Assembly (NCBI GenBank): GCA_000702085.1
Contig: JNKP01000005.1
Coordinates: forward strand, 124,001-188,000
DNA length: 64,000 bases
Direction: 5' to 3'
From: Lachnospiraceae bacterium P6A3
GTDB taxonomy: Bacteria > Bacillota > Clostridia > Lachnospirales > Lachnospiraceae
Shown: one piece after another, positions 34,615 through 43,624 of the stretch
Layout: each line of letters opens with the position of its first letter
Position numbering within the stretch: position 1 is the first letter of the stretch
Position numbers and translations under genes: made by a program
Notes under the pieces: model-generated
Seen by the model: the letters and a program-made list of their open reading frames with translations, nothing else
Databases searched by the model: none
What the model was told of the DNA's origin: nothing

Positions 34615-35616
34615 ATGAAGTTCGATGATATTAAGAAACTTACGTTAAAAGTAAATGCCCTGATCCTGGGTATGGTGTTCTTTCTCATGGGTTGCTTTGC
34701 ATACTGCGGAGCGACGTTTCTTGTGTATTTCAGCATTCCTACCGCACTTATATATTTGTACGGCTTCTATCTTATTCTGCATGATAAGCTGGGCAATTAC
34801 GTAAGGATGGTCTATTTGTGGATTACCCTTTATATGAGTATCTGTACGATCTTCCTCGGAAATAAATTCGGATTTCATCTGTACAGCATGTCGATGATAC
34901 CGATTCTTTTCTATACGGAATATATGGCTTATAAGATGAAGACACGGAAGGTTGAAACTACCTTCTACGGAATACTTGTTTTCATAATGTATCTGGTCAG
35001 CACGGCTCATGCCACATATGTGGGACCGGTTTACAATATAGATACCCGTTATGCGGGAATATTCTGGTTTACCAATTCCGTTATAGTGCTGGGATTCCTC
35101 ACATATTATTCAAGGCTGCTTATACGCAGGATAATAGATTCGGATAAGAAGCTGACAGAACGGGCCAATACCGACAGGCTCACTCATCTGTACAACAGAC
35201 ATTACATGATGAAGAGACTGAACGAAGCCTATGATGACGATAAAAACCATTATATTGCCATGATCGACGTCGACAACTTTAAATCCATCAACGATAAATA
35301 CGGACACTCCGCAGGAGATGAAGTGTTGAAAAAGATAGCTTCGGCAATGGGTGAAGTTTGCAGTGACTGTAAAGTATCCAGATGGGGCGGTGAGGAATTC
35401 CTTATCCTGACGGATGACGGAACCGAGACCATAGAAAAGCTTCGTCAAGCGGTAGAGAACATCAATGTGGAATTTGAAGGACAGGAAATTAAAGTAACGA
35501 TTACCGCAGGAGTCGAGGAGAAGGATAAATCCGTTGCCTTAAACAAATGGATCGTTGCGGCGGACGAAAAGCTCTATATCGGAAAACAAAACGGCAAGAA
35601 TACCGTAATAGCATAA
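34615..35616 (+). CDS. Diguanylate cyclase with N-terminal membrane domain
   Basis: Makes cyclic di-GMP, the signal that turns cells from swimming to sessile life. Residues about 10-175 hold six membrane helices with short loops, and residues about 178-333 a GGDEF domain, with active-site GGEEF at 258-262, LTHLYNRHYMMKRLNEA and DVDNFKSINDKYGHSAGDEVL. The allosteric I-site RxxD is absent upstream of GGEEF (SDCK in its place), so product inhibition by that route is not expected. No EAL or HD-GYP gene lies nearby. Fits the flagella and chemotaxis genes in the window. Confidence 0.93.
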   Translation: MKFDDIKKLTLKVNALILGMVFFLMGCFAYCGATFLVYFSIPTALIYLYGFYLILHDKLGNYVRMVYLWITLYMSICTIFLGNKFGFHLYSMSMIPILFYTEYMAYKMKTRKVETTFYGILVFIMYLVSTAHATYVGPVYNIDTRYAGIFWFTNSVIVLGFLTYYSRLLIRRIIDSDKKLTERANTDRLTHLYNRHYMMKRLNEAYDDDKNHYIAMIDVDNFKSINDKYGHSAGDEVLKKIASAMGEVCSDCKVSRWGGEEFLILTDDGTETIEKLRQAVENINVEFEGQEIKVTITAGVEEKDKSVALNKWIVAADEKLYIGKQNGKNTVIA

Positions 35617-35642
35617 CCGAAAAGCACCTGTAAATAGAATCG

Positions 35643-35677
35643 CACCCCGGATGCACCAAAACATCCGGGGTGTTTTT
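35643..35677 (+). terminator. Rho-independent terminator after the diguanylate cyclase
   Basis: CACCCCGGATG (35643-35653) pairs perfectly with CATCCGGGGTG (35662-35672), followed by TTTTT. Confidence 0.93.
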
Positions 35678-35680
35678 ATC

Positions 35681-35740
35681 TTGACAGCATACCCCACGGG
35701 GGTATATACTCCAAATCACAGAAATACCCGCAGGGGGTAT
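35681..35740 (+). promoter_or_regulatory. Copper-responsive promoter with two CsoR operators
   Basis: TTGACA (35681-35686) and TATACT (35705-35710) with 18 bp between. The spacer holds ATACCCC-ACG-GGGGTAT (35689-35705), a textbook CsoR operator, and a second, ATACCCGCAGGGGGTAT (35724-35740), covers the start of transcription. Their centres are 35 bp apart. Copper-free CsoR on these sites would block RNA polymerase; copper binding would release it. Confidence 0.9.
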
Positions 35741-35758
35741 ATGGTTAAGGAGAGAAAG

Positions 35759-36061
35759 ATGGCAAAGTGTCCTCATTGTTCGGAAAAACGTAAAGTAAGA
35801 GAAGACAAAGAATATAAGGATCTGATGAACAGACTGAAGAGGATTGAGGGTCAGGTAAGAGGAGTTGAAGGAATGCTTGAAGAGAATGCCTACTGTACCG
35901 ATATCCTGATCCAGGTATCAGCCATCAGCTCCGCACTTAATTCTTTTAACAAGGCGCTTCTTGCAAATCATATGAAGACATGCGTCGTTGATGATATCAG
36001 AAACGGAAATGATGAGGTTGTCGACGAGCTCGTCTGCACTTTACAGAAGCTTATGAAATAG
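35759..36061 (+). CDS. csoR: Copper-sensing repressor CsoR
   Basis: A 100-residue, all-helical metal-sensing repressor. It has the family core [36 protein letters not shown], with the first copper-binding Cys in NAYC and the His-x3-Cys pair later (NHMKTCV). An added N-terminal CPHC may be a further metal site. AAGGAG precedes the ATG at 35759; longer frames would run through the operators. It sits eight bases before copA, and two operators in the promoter complete the circuit. Confidence 0.95.
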   Translation: MAKCPHCSEKRKVREDKEYKDLMNRLKRIEGQVRGVEGMLEENAYCTDILIQVSAISSALNSFNKALLANHMKTCVVDDIRNGNDEVVDELVCTLQKLMK

Positions 36062-36069
36062 GTGATCGG

Positions 36070-38616
36070 ATGGAACAATATAATGTGACCGGTATGAGCT
36101 GTGCCGCCTGTCAGACCAGAGTGGAAAAGGCCGTATTCGGTGTGGAGGGAGTCGAAAGCTGCGCCGTATCGCTTCTTACAAACTCCATGGGCGTTACCGG
36201 AACTGCATCTCCCGAAGCAATAATAGCTGCGGTGGAAGCCGCAGGGTACGGCGCGAGCAGAAAAACAAATAACGGATCTAAAACAGTATCTTCGGATGAT
36301 TCACTGAAAGATACAGAAACTCCGAAAATGAAAAAGAGACTGATCGCTTCGGTGATTTTGCTGATCCCGCTTATGTATGTTTCCATGGGACATATGCTTT
36401 GGGATTTTCCTCTTCCCGGATTTCTTGACGGAAATCATGTGGCCATGGGGCTGTATCAGCTTTTGCTGTCGGGAATGGTCATGGTCATAAATCAGAAGTT
36501 TTTCGTCAGCGGATTCAGGGGGCTGATCCACAGGTCTCCGAACATGGATACACTGGTTGCACTTGGTGCGACGGCGTCCTATGCATACAGTGTGGTCGCT
36601 CTTTTTGCCATGACGGGTGCGGTGCTTGCGGGAGACGGTGAGCAGGTCATGTATTACATGGACCAGTTTTATTTTGAAGCCGCTGCAATGATCCTTACCC
36701 TTATAACCGTTGGAAAAACACTGGAAGCAAGGTCCAAGGGAAAGACAACGAATGCACTTAAAGGCTTGATGAACCTGTCTCCCAAGACGGCGGTTGTAAT
36801 GAGGGATGGCATTGAGACAACCGTTCCCATAGAAGAGGTATCGGTGGGTGACAGATTTGTTGTAAGACCGGGAGACAGCATTCCGGTAGACGGAGTTGTG
36901 ATCGAAGGTGAAAGTGCGGTAAACGAATCCGCTCTCACCGGGGAAAGTATTCCTGCGGAAAAAGCGGTGGGAGATAAGGTATACGCCGCTACCATAAACA
37001 CTTCCGGATACATGGTTTGCGAAGCAAAGAGTGTCGGAGAAGATACAACTCTTTCCGCTATCATTAAGATGGTGAGCGATGCGGCGGCCACCAAGGCACC
37101 GATCGCAAAGATTGCGGATAAGGTATCGGGGATATTTGTTCCTGCGGTTATCGGAATCGCGGCGGTAACATTTATCGTATGGCTCCTTCTCGGCCGGAGT
37201 GCGGGATATGCACTTGCAAGGGCAGTGTCGGTACTCGTAATCAGCTGTCCCTGCGCACTGGGACTTGCAACACCTGTTGCCATTATGGTCGGAAACGGAG
37301 TGGCGGCCAAAACGGGAATATTGTTTAAAACAGCTGCTTCACTTGAGCAGGCAGGCAGAACCCGGATCATTGCTCTTGATAAAACAGGTACAGTCACTAC
37401 CGGTATGATGAAGGTGACGGATCTGATTCCTTCACAGAATGTTACCGAAGAAGAACTGATTGGGACAGCTTACGCACTTGAAGCCAAGAGCGAGCATCCG
37501 ATCTCCAAAGCAATAGCGGAATATGCATCTGCAGGAAATACGGTCCTGCGGGAAACAAGTGACTTTGAAGTATCAGCCGGTAACGGAATAAAAGCCCGGA
37601 TAGGTGAGACCGTTTTCTATGCCGGAAATCTGAAATACATCGAAAGCATACTCGGCAATGCGGAAAAAGAGACCGGGGAAAAACTTGAAGAATTATCCTC
37701 GGAAGGAAAGACACCTGTTCTGATCGCAGATGAGAAAAAGATACTGGGTATCATTGCCGTAGCCGACGTGATCAAGGAAGATTCGGCGGAATCCATAGCC
37801 GATCTTAAGAAGATGGGAATCCATGTGGTAATGCTGACCGGAGATAACGAGATAACTGCGAAGGCCATAGCCGAAAAAGCCGGAGTGGATGAAGTGGTCG
37901 CTTCCGTAAAACCGGACGGAAAAGAAGCCGTTATCAGAAAACTCATGGAATACGGAAATGTTACCATGGTGGGAGACGGTATTAATGATGCTCCCGCACT
38001 TACGGCAGCAAACTTAGGTATCGCAATCGGAGCCGGAACGGATATAGCGATTGATGCCGCGGATGTCGTATTGATGAAAAACCGTATCAGCGATGTAGTG
38101 GCAGCCATAAGAATATCCCGGAGGACCCTCAGGAATATTCACGAGAATTTATTCTGGGCATTCTTTTATAATGTACTGGGAATACCCCTTGCAGCAGGAT
38201 GCTATGCGGCATTCGGAATCACACTTAATCCCATATTCGGTGCTGCGGCCATGGGTCTTTCAAGCTTCTGCGTTGTATCAAATGCGCTCAGGCTGAATAT
38301 GATAAAACCCTACGATGCGTCAAAAGATAAACCGGTTAAGAATCCCGTAACCGTAAAACCGGCAGAACAGGAAACGAAAACAGATTCAGATACAAGAAAG
38401 GACAATAAGGAAATGAAGATCAATGTAAACGGAATGATGTGCGGCCACTGTGAAGCTCATGTAAAGAAAGCCCTTGAAGCAATCGACGGTATTGAAACTG
38501 CGGCAGCATCACATGCGGATAATTGTGTTACCCTTACAACTTCAAAAGAAGTTGATGAAGCAGTGATCAAGGCTGCGATCGAAGATGCCGGATATGAGTA
38601 CGTTGGAATAGAGTAA
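36070..38616 (+). CDS. copA: Copper-exporting P-type ATPase with a C-terminal CopZ-like domain
   Basis: Pumps Cu(I) out of the cell. The 848-residue protein has an N-terminal metal-binding domain (GMSCAAC, residues 8-14), eight membrane helices, the transport motif CPC (393-395), the phosphorylated Asp437 (DKTGT), TGDN and GDGINDAP. Unusually it ends with a second metal-binding domain (GMMCGHC, about 788-794) after a charged linker, where most bacteria have a separate CopZ chaperone. An internal ATG at 38413, with AAAGGA upstream, could also yield free CopZ of 67 residues. Co-transcribed with csoR. Confidence 0.95.
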   Translation: MEQYNVTGMSCAACQTRVEKAVFGVEGVESCAVSLLTNSMGVTGTASPEAIIAAVEAAGYGASRKTNNGSKTVSSDDSLKDTETPKMKKRLIASVILLIPLMYVSMGHMLWDFPLPGFLDGNHVAMGLYQLLLSGMVMVINQKFFVSGFRGLIHRSPNMDTLVALGATASYAYSVVALFAMTGAVLAGDGEQVMYYMDQFYFEAAAMILTLITVGKTLEARSKGKTTNALKGLMNLSPKTAVVMRDGIETTVPIEEVSVGDRFVVRPGDSIPVDGVVIEGESAVNESALTGESIPAEKAVGDKVYAATINTSGYMVCEAKSVGEDTTLSAIIKMVSDAAATKAPIAKIADKVSGIFVPAVIGIAAVTFIVWLLLGRSAGYALARAVSVLVISCPCALGLATPVAIMVGNGVAAKTGILFKTAASLEQAGRTRIIALDKTGTVTTGMMKVTDLIPSQNVTEEELIGTAYALEAKSEHPISKAIAEYASAGNTVLRETSDFEVSAGNGIKARIGETVFYAGNLKYIESILGNAEKETGEKLEELSSEGKTPVLIADEKKILGIIAVADVIKEDSAESIADLKKMGIHVVMLTGDNEITAKAIAEKAGVDEVVASVKPDGKEAVIRKLMEYGNVTMVGDGINDAPALTAANLGIAIGAGTDIAIDAADVVLMKNRISDVVAAIRISRRTLRNIHENLFWAFFYNVLGIPLAAGCYAAFGITLNPIFGAAAMGLSSFCVVSNALRLNMIKPYDASKDKPVKNPVTVKPAEQETKTDSDTRKDNKEMKINVNGMMCGHCEAHVKKALEAIDGIETAAASHADNCVTLTTSKEVDEAVIKAAIEDAGYEYVGIE

Positions 38617-38623
38617 GAAAAAA

Positions 38624-38650
38624 TGGGGACGCTTCTGCATAGCGTCCCCA
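38624..38650. terminator. GGGGACG-type palindrome, terminator for the minus-strand gene
   Basis: TGGGGACGCT (38624-38633) pairs with AGCGTCCCCA (38641-38650). The poly-A on the left reads as TTTTTTC on the minus strand, so it can end the membrane protein gene at 38659. It is one of several TGGGGACG palindromes in the window. Confidence 0.75.
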
Positions 38651-38658
38651 ATGTCATT

Positions 38659-39204
38659 CTATATATTGCTTCCCAGCCATATCCTTGCAATAAGATCTGT
38701 AAAGAACAAAACGGCGATTATGATAAAGCCGATATTATGTGCTTTTGATTCTCTGAATTTAGTCTGAAGCTTTTTGATAAACGGGTGTATCAGACACAGT
38801 GCGACCCAGATAAGAAGTCCGAACATCAGTGAAGGCACAAGAGCAATCCTGCCGTCAAAGTTCAGGAACTCAGCGTGATAATCCCACATGGGATCCATTC
38901 CTGCTGCTTCGATGATGTAGCTTGCTATGAGTTCTGCCGTGGCAGCCACCACCGCACCGACTATAAATACAAGTACGGGCTTTTTAACTCTCAGGAGCTT
39001 GAATACACCAAGTATTATGAAAAATCCGATTCCGTATATCGGAAGCCAGGGACCGAAGAGGAATCCTCGGTTGATAAAACCTCTGCGGTGATATATCAGG
39101 CAACACCAGATGGATTCATATACCCAGCCGAAGAAACAGTAGGTAAGGAAGCATTCCATGTTGTCCCTGAATAAGTTCCAAATCTTTTGCTTTTTATTTT
39201 CCAT
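38659..39204 (-). CDS. Membrane protein of the putative ABC transporter permease (CmpB) family
   Basis: A 181-residue protein with five or so membrane helices and the family's opening CFFGWVYESIWCCLIYHRRGFINRGFLFGPWLPIYG, common in Clostridia under the name putative ABC-transporter type IV (PF06541). Its role is not known and no ATPase gene is near. The ATG at 39204 is chosen because the frame before it lacks an SD and crosses the large inverted repeat; GGAG lies about 12 bases before. Divergent from the TetR gene. Confidence 0.82.
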   Translation of the reverse strand: MENKKQKIWNLFRDNMECFLTYCFFGWVYESIWCCLIYHRRGFINRGFLFGPWLPIYGIGFFIILGVFKLLRVKKPVLVFIVGAVVAATAELIASYIIEAAGMDPMWDYHAEFLNFDGRIALVPSLMFGLLIWVALCLIHPFIKKLQTKFRESKAHNIGFIIIAVLFFTDLIARIWLGSNI

Positions 39205-39219
39205 ATAATATAAGCTCCG

Positions 39220-39284
39220 AACATGACTGTTTAATACATCGATAGAATTATAACACTTTGGCCGATGTATAAAACAGTCATGTT
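39220..39284. repeat. 22-bp inverted repeat between divergent genes
   Basis: The arm at 39220-39241 (starting AACATGACTG, ending ATACATCG) and the arm at 39263-39284 are reverse complements with a single mismatch, around 21 bases. It could be a cruciform, a two-site operator for the divergent promoters, or a small non-autonomous element. A T-rich stretch follows on the right. Confidence 0.8.
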
Positions 39285-39293
39285 TGTTTTTGC

Positions 39294-39346
39294 TTGACAT
39301 TAACGGGGCAGGATGATAAATTCTGTTTATGAATGAATATTCGTTC
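39294..39346 (+). promoter_or_regulatory. tetR promoter with a self-operator
   Basis: TTGACA (39294-39299) and TAAATT (39317-39322) are 17 bp apart. GAATGAATATTCGTTC (39331-39346) is an almost perfect palindrome of the AATGAATATTCATT type bound by many TetR proteins and covers the expected start of transcription, which suggests autorepression. Confidence 0.75.
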
Positions 39347-39368
39347 AGTAAAAAAAGAGGAGCCTGAT

Positions 39369-39947
39369 ATGCCGAAAACCGAAGAACAATGCAAACAGAT
39401 GCGTGATGATATGAGGGCCAGAATCCTGAGGGAGTCGGCCATCTATTTTGCCAAGAACGGATTCGGAAATACCAAGATCGGAGACCTTGCCAAATATATC
39501 GGAATCGGGCAGGGAACCATGTATATGTATTTCAAATCCAAAGAGGAACTTTTCGAAGAGATAAGAAAGACTGCGGATAATAAAGAAGAACTCAAGAAGA
39601 TGAAACTTCTTGTGAAGCTTCCCATACCGGCAAAACTTAAGATTGAGAAAATCTCCGCAGAGATGGAGAAGCAGCTTGCTGAAAATGAAGAGTATGCCGT
39701 TAAGATCACTATCATTTCACAGCTTATGCTTGAGCAGAAAAAAGATTTTTCATCAAATGAGTTCTATAAAGAGCTGGTTAAGGTGATCAAACAGGGTCAG
39801 AAAGAGGGCAGCGTAGTGGATGGAGATCCGATGTACCTTGCCGACCTTTATTGGGGAAATATTTATCTCTATGCACTTAAGAGAGTCTTTCTGAATAATC
39901 AGAAGACTGTAACCAAAGAGACTTTATCAAGACTTCTGGAGGCTTGA
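39369..39947 (+). CDS. TetR/AcrR family transcriptional regulator
   Basis: A 192-residue TetR protein. The DNA-binding part is residues about 15-65 (RILRESAIYFAKNGFGNTKIGDLAKYIGIGQGTMYMYFKSKEELF), followed by an all-helical ligand domain. GAGGAG precedes the ATG at 39369. One base separates it from the SDR gene, and a palindrome sits at its own promoter, so it likely represses this three-gene operon until a ligand, perhaps a fatty or aromatic compound, binds. Confidence 0.93.
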   Translation: MPKTEEQCKQMRDDMRARILRESAIYFAKNGFGNTKIGDLAKYIGIGQGTMYMYFKSKEELFEEIRKTADNKEELKKMKLLVKLPIPAKLKIEKISAEMEKQLAENEEYAVKITIISQLMLEQKKDFSSNEFYKELVKVIKQGQKEGSVVDGDPMYLADLYWGNIYLYALKRVFLNNQKTVTKETLSRLLEA

Positions 39948-39948
39948 A

Positions 39949-40704
39949 ATGAGGAGAGTTGCGATAGTGACCGGATCGACCGGCGGAATCGGAAGCGAGT
40001 TTGTAAGACAGATAGCTTCTGATGAAAGTATAGATGAGATATGGGCTGTGGGGAGAAACAAAGAGAAACTGGATAAGCTTGTTTCCGAGTATTCAAAAGT
40101 TGTTCCCGTCATAGCTGATCTGTCAAAAGGCATAGGTGAGATATCGGACAGACTTAAGGATGCAAATCCTGAAGTAAAGCTTCTTGTAAACAATGCCGGA
40201 ACAGGCTACCTGGGGCTTTTCGAGCATATGGGAACCGAGAAGGTGGAAAGTCTGTGTACTCTTAACTGTACGGTTCCCGCCATGCTTGTATCGGAATGCC
40301 TTCCTTATATGAAAGAAGGATCGGGAATAATAAACATTTCATCTTCGTCTTCTTTTCAACCAAATCCGTACCTGACCATGTACTCTGCAAGCAAGGTATT
40401 TGTGAAAAACTTTTCCAGAGCTCTCCGCGTTGAACTGAAAAACCGCGGAATAAAAGTTACGTGTTCATGCCCCGGATGGGTGGATACGGGAATGCTTCCC
40501 AAGGAAGCAAACGGAAAAAAGATACACTATACGGGAATGATAAGTCCCGAGAAAGTAGTAAGCAAAGCTCTTGCCGATCTTCGCAGGGGTAAAGAACTGT
40601 CACTTCCTTCGTTTTTTGCAAAGTACTTCAGAGTATATTCAAAGCTGATGCCTACAAAACTTGTTATGGGGCAGTGGGCATGGATAATGAGAAAATATGT
40701 ATGA
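39949..40704 (+). CDS. Short-chain dehydrogenase/reductase (SDR)
   Basis: A 251-residue NAD(P)H oxidoreductase of the classical SDR group. TGSTGGIG (residues 8-15) is the cofactor loop, VNNAG the central motif, and the catalytic set is Ser (in INISSSSS), Tyr145 and Lys149 (YSASK). The C-terminal end (FRVYSKLMPTKLVMGQWAWIMRKYV) is hydrophobic and basic, as in membrane-touching SDRs that act on lipids or steroids. Its last bases overlap the next gene (ATGA), so the two proteins probably work on the same substrate. Confidence 0.9.
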   Translation: MRRVAIVTGSTGGIGSEFVRQIASDESIDEIWAVGRNKEKLDKLVSEYSKVVPVIADLSKGIGEISDRLKDANPEVKLLVNNAGTGYLGLFEHMGTEKVESLCTLNCTVPAMLVSECLPYMKEGSGIINISSSSSFQPNPYLTMYSASKVFVKNFSRALRVELKNRGIKVTCSCPGWVDTGMLPKEANGKKIHYTGMISPEKVVSKALADLRRGKELSLPSFFAKYFRVYSKLMPTKLVMGQWAWIMRKYV

Positions 40705-41924
40705 GTGAGAGAAAATATCTTTTTACTGAGCGTGCACATCTGATGTGTCCGAACATGGGCTTTGGGATAGCGCTAACCGTTAAACATCCGTACGATGAAA
40801 CCGAAATAAAGGAAACCATCGAAATCTTATCCGGTGCACATCCTTTTCTGAATTCCCTGTTGGGATACGAGAAGGATAAAAATGCATATTATTATGACAT
40901 CACGGATTCTTCGAAAGTAGAGCTTAATCTGACGGGCATGGAGATATCCGGTATAGAAGCTCCTGAGATAATATCCGAGTACGACCGCATCATGAGCAGG
41001 GACTTTGATCTGTTTAATGAAGGAATGCTTAAAGTGAGTGCGTGGAAATCGGGTAATGAGACGGTATTTCTCCTGGCGCTTCATCATCTGCTTGCAGACG
41101 GCAGAGGAGCCTTGATGCTTTCCCGGCAGCTGGCCTCCTGCTATGCGGAGGGGATAAAGCCTGACCCTGCGGATGTAACGCTTATCAGATCAAAAAAAGA
41201 CCTTCCGGCAAACTCCGAAATGCCTTTTAGCAGCAGGTTCTTTACCGAGAGAGCAAATAAGAATTGGAAAAAAGAAAACAGGATCCTTACTTATGAAGAG
41301 TATCATAAACTGGCAGATGAGTTCTTAAAGACGGATCGCGTAAAACATAACCTGTCGGAAACAGGCCCCGCAGAACTTGCCTTATTAATGGATCAATGTA
41401 AGAATCATGGCGTTACGATCAATGACTTCCTGATGGCAAAATTATTGACGGAAGAAGGTGCGGCAAGTGCGGTTGTTGCAAGTGACTTAAGAGATAAGCT
41501 CACATGTGTCAATAAAGGATCGCTGGGGAATTTTGCGACTGCTTTTTCGGTAAGCATCAAAAATAAATCCGATGACATATGGGAAGTTTCCAAAGAACTT
41601 CACAAAAGAATACTTAAAAAGATAAATACGCCTTCCGAATTGTGCCTGGTTCTTCAGTGTTATGCAATGCTTGAGCCGGGACTTCTCGATGCTTCATTTG
41701 TCTCCGCAAAGGGATTGTATGACAGTAAGGCCGGAGAGTTTGTCGGAAAGTATTACTTCCATTATGATAAGCCCCACGGATACAGTATTACCAATCTCGG
41801 GAAAGCAACATGTGATTCCATCGGATCGGCATATTTTATTCCACCCGCATCGCCTGCGGGTATTAAGATACTCGGAGTGCTGACTATGAACGGAAGGATG
41901 AGAATCTGTTCCGGTGAGAGATGA
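40701..41924 (+). CDS. Condensation-domain-like acyltransferase
   Basis: A 407-residue protein of the chloramphenicol acetyltransferase/condensation fold. HHLLADG (from His128) fits the catalytic HHxxxDG motif, and the rest (LALLMDQCKNHGVTINDFLMAKLLTEEG, NLGKATCDSIGS) resembles wax ester synthase, alcohol acetyltransferase and stand-alone NRPS condensation domains. It likely joins an acyl group to an alcohol or amine. ATG overlaps the SDR stop. With the SDR and TetR genes it makes a small operon that could modify a lipid or a self-made metabolite; no NRPS or PKS carrier gene is seen. Confidence 0.75.
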   Translation: MSERKYLFTERAHLMCPNMGFGIALTVKHPYDETEIKETIEILSGAHPFLNSLLGYEKDKNAYYYDITDSSKVELNLTGMEISGIEAPEIISEYDRIMSRDFDLFNEGMLKVSAWKSGNETVFLLALHHLLADGRGALMLSRQLASCYAEGIKPDPADVTLIRSKKDLPANSEMPFSSRFFTERANKNWKKENRILTYEEYHKLADEFLKTDRVKHNLSETGPAELALLMDQCKNHGVTINDFLMAKLLTEEGAASAVVASDLRDKLTCVNKGSLGNFATAFSVSIKNKSDDIWEVSKELHKRILKKINTPSELCLVLQCYAMLEPGLLDASFVSAKGLYDSKAGEFVGKYYFHYDKPHGYSITNLGKATCDSIGSAYFIPPASPAGIKILGVLTMNGRMRICSGER

Positions 41925-41935
41925 GAAGAGATAAA

Positions 41936-41968
41936 GATGAGGACGGTTTAATGAAAACCGTCCTCATC
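41936..41968. terminator. Bidirectional terminator between acyltransferase and coaX
   Basis: GATGAGGACGGTTT (41936-41949) pairs with AAACCGTCCTCATC (41955-41968) over a five-base loop, placed between the ends of two converging genes. Confidence 0.88.
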
Positions 41969-41984
41969 GTTTATATGGGAGAGA

Positions 41985-42749
41985 TTATTTGTTTTTGTTG
42001 TAGATAAGTTCGAGTCCTCTTATAAGAATGTCGGGCTCGAGTTTGAAATCTCTTTTGCAGTAAGGTGCAACCAAAGGACTGACGCCGCCGGTAAGAACTG
42101 CGGTTACGGGACTGCCGAGTTCTTCCTCGACTCTGTCTATTATTCCGTCCAGCATGGCGGCACATCCTATGAGTGAACCTGCACGCATGGAATCGATAGT
42201 GTTGGTTCCGATTACTTTGGCTTTGCCCGTAAGGTCAATATTGGGAAGCTGTGCCGTCTGAGCGGACAATGCATTAAGTGAAACCCAGAGTCCGGGAATG
42301 ATCATTCCTCCGCGGTAGCTTCCGTTTTCATCAACCACCGACATGGTTGTTGCGGTTCCCATATCGATAATTGCAATGGGCAGCTTGTACTTGGCTTTTG
42401 CGGCAACGGCGCCAACGATAAGGTCGCTTCCTACCGCTCCGGGATTATCCGTGCGTATGTCCAGTCCTGTTTTCAGTCCGGGACCCACGACCATGATATC
42501 GATACCTGCCAGCTTTTTGACCGCTTTGGGAAGTATGCTCTGAAGATAAGGAACAACGGAAGATATGATGCCTCCTTCGATATCGGATACATCAACATGA
42601 TTCATGTCAAGAATCCCCTTTATATCAAGGGCATACTGATCCTCTGTTTTGCTCTTGTCACTGGCAAGTCTTGCTGAGAATACTTCTTTGCCGTCCTCGA
42701 CGCCTCCGAGAACAATGTTGGTATTTCCTACATCAATAGCCAGGATCAT
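41985..42749 (-). CDS. coaX: Type III pantothenate kinase
   Basis: First step of coenzyme A synthesis: phosphorylates pantothenate. The 254-residue protein has the ASKHA phosphate motif ILAIDVGNTNIVLGG at its start, GPGLKTGLDIRTDNPGAVGSDLI and IIDMGTATTMSVVDENGSYRGGMIIPG, all typical of CoaX, which is not inhibited by CoA. GGAGGTAAAAC precedes the ATG. Just upstream on the same strand is a likely pantothenate importer, so substrate uptake and capture are coded together. Confidence 0.96.
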   Translation of the reverse strand: MILAIDVGNTNIVLGGVEDGKEVFSARLASDKSKTEDQYALDIKGILDMNHVDVSDIEGGIISSVVPYLQSILPKAVKKLAGIDIMVVGPGLKTGLDIRTDNPGAVGSDLIVGAVAAKAKYKLPIAIIDMGTATTMSVVDENGSYRGGMIIPGLWVSLNALSAQTAQLPNIDLTGKAKVIGTNTIDSMRAGSLIGCAAMLDGIIDRVEEELGSPVTAVLTGGVSPLVAPYCKRDFKLEPDILIRGLELIYNKNK

Positions 42750-42776
42750 GTTTTACCTCCTAAGCGAATCGGTTAA

Positions 42777-43388
42777 TCAGTTATCTCTCTTAAGTGCGTG
42801 AGCTACAGCCTTGGCAACGGTTCCTCCGGCAACACATCCGGTGAGCCACTCGATCATACCCTGAAGTCCGACGAGCAGAATTACGAATAGGAGGGGATTG
42901 GCAGCTCCGAGTTTTTCAACAAGGTTCTGAACGAATTCGGTCTTGTAGAATACGAGAACAATATATCCCATGAAGAGAATTGTGTTGAACATGGGTGCCA
43001 TAAGTCCGCCTACGTAGTAGCACCATACCTTCTTTGTGTCGATCTTCTTAAGAGTCTTGAAGAGAAGGCCGGTAAAAAGTCCGACGAGAGTACGGGTGAC
43101 AACGCAGAGAATAATGGTATTAACGGGGCTTATCTGGAAAAAGAAACCGGTCATCGCGGAAGCTCCGGTCATAGCGTCATAAAGACTGGTAAGACCGTAT
43201 ACGAAACCAAGGACCGCGCCTTCAACGGGTCCGAGAAGCATAGCTCCTATGGCAATGGGTACCATGGTGAACGTCATTACGAGAGGTCCGACCGGGATAG
43301 AAGATAAGCCTGTTATCTTCATTACAAGAATGATGGTGATGAAGATGGCGAGTTCCGTCATCTTTCTGAGATTGGATCTGTTATTCAT
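42777..43388 (-). CDS. ECF transporter S component, probably for pantothenate
   Basis: A 203-residue membrane protein with six hydrophobic helices and the S-component look (FMTMVPIAIGAMLLGPVEGAVLGFVYGLTSL, RTLVGLFTGLLFKTL). S components bind a vitamin and share the common EcfA/EcfA'/EcfT energising module, which is not in this window. Its place in front of coaX and opposite coaBC makes pantothenate the likely substrate (PanT), by inference. AAGGAGG precedes the ATG and a structured leader lies upstream. Confidence 0.85.
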   Translation of the reverse strand: MNNRSNLRKMTELAIFITIILVMKITGLSSIPVGPLVMTFTMVPIAIGAMLLGPVEGAVLGFVYGLTSLYDAMTGASAMTGFFFQISPVNTIILCVVTRTLVGLFTGLLFKTLKKIDTKKVWCYYVGGLMAPMFNTILFMGYIVLVFYKTEFVQNLVEKLGAANPLLFVILLVGLQGMIEWLTGCVAGGTVAKAVAHALKRDN

Positions 43389-43530
43389 ATTTCCTCCTTG
43401 CTTGTGTTCCTCTTAGCGGGATACACTGCGTAGAATAACGCTTAACGGGGAAAGGCGTTTATCCTCCTGCCCTTCACACGGAAGGTACAAGGGACAATTT
43501 CCCTAAATCAAGCAAAACGATTATAGCATA
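43389..43530 (-). promoter_or_regulatory. Structured leader of the panT-like/coaX unit, class not identified
   Basis: Read on the minus strand, the 140 bases before the S-component gene can form several stems: GGGA/TCCC near 43495-43510, AACGC/GCGTT near 43432-43460, and GGATA/TATCC enclosing the latter. The compact nested arrangement close to the SD resembles a riboswitch, but I could not match it to TPP, cobalamin, THF or another class I know. Named only as a candidate. Confidence 0.35.
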
Positions 43531-43624
43531 AGAAATCCTTTCGGCAAGAGTTTGGATTGTTCTTTTTGGGATACATGTGTTAGAGTATGGGAAATCGGAT
43601 TTAGAACTAAGGAGATACATCGTT

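Noticed and set aside
36111-38108. Long minus-strand frames opposite copA
   Set aside because: Their sequences are low in complexity and mirror the coding bias of copA; the plus-strand protein has all pump motifs.
43389-43540. THF, TPP or cobalamin riboswitch before the S-component gene
   Set aside because: Only a short CGTTAAGCG-like string recalls the THF class; the rest of the consensus is missing, so no class was assigned.
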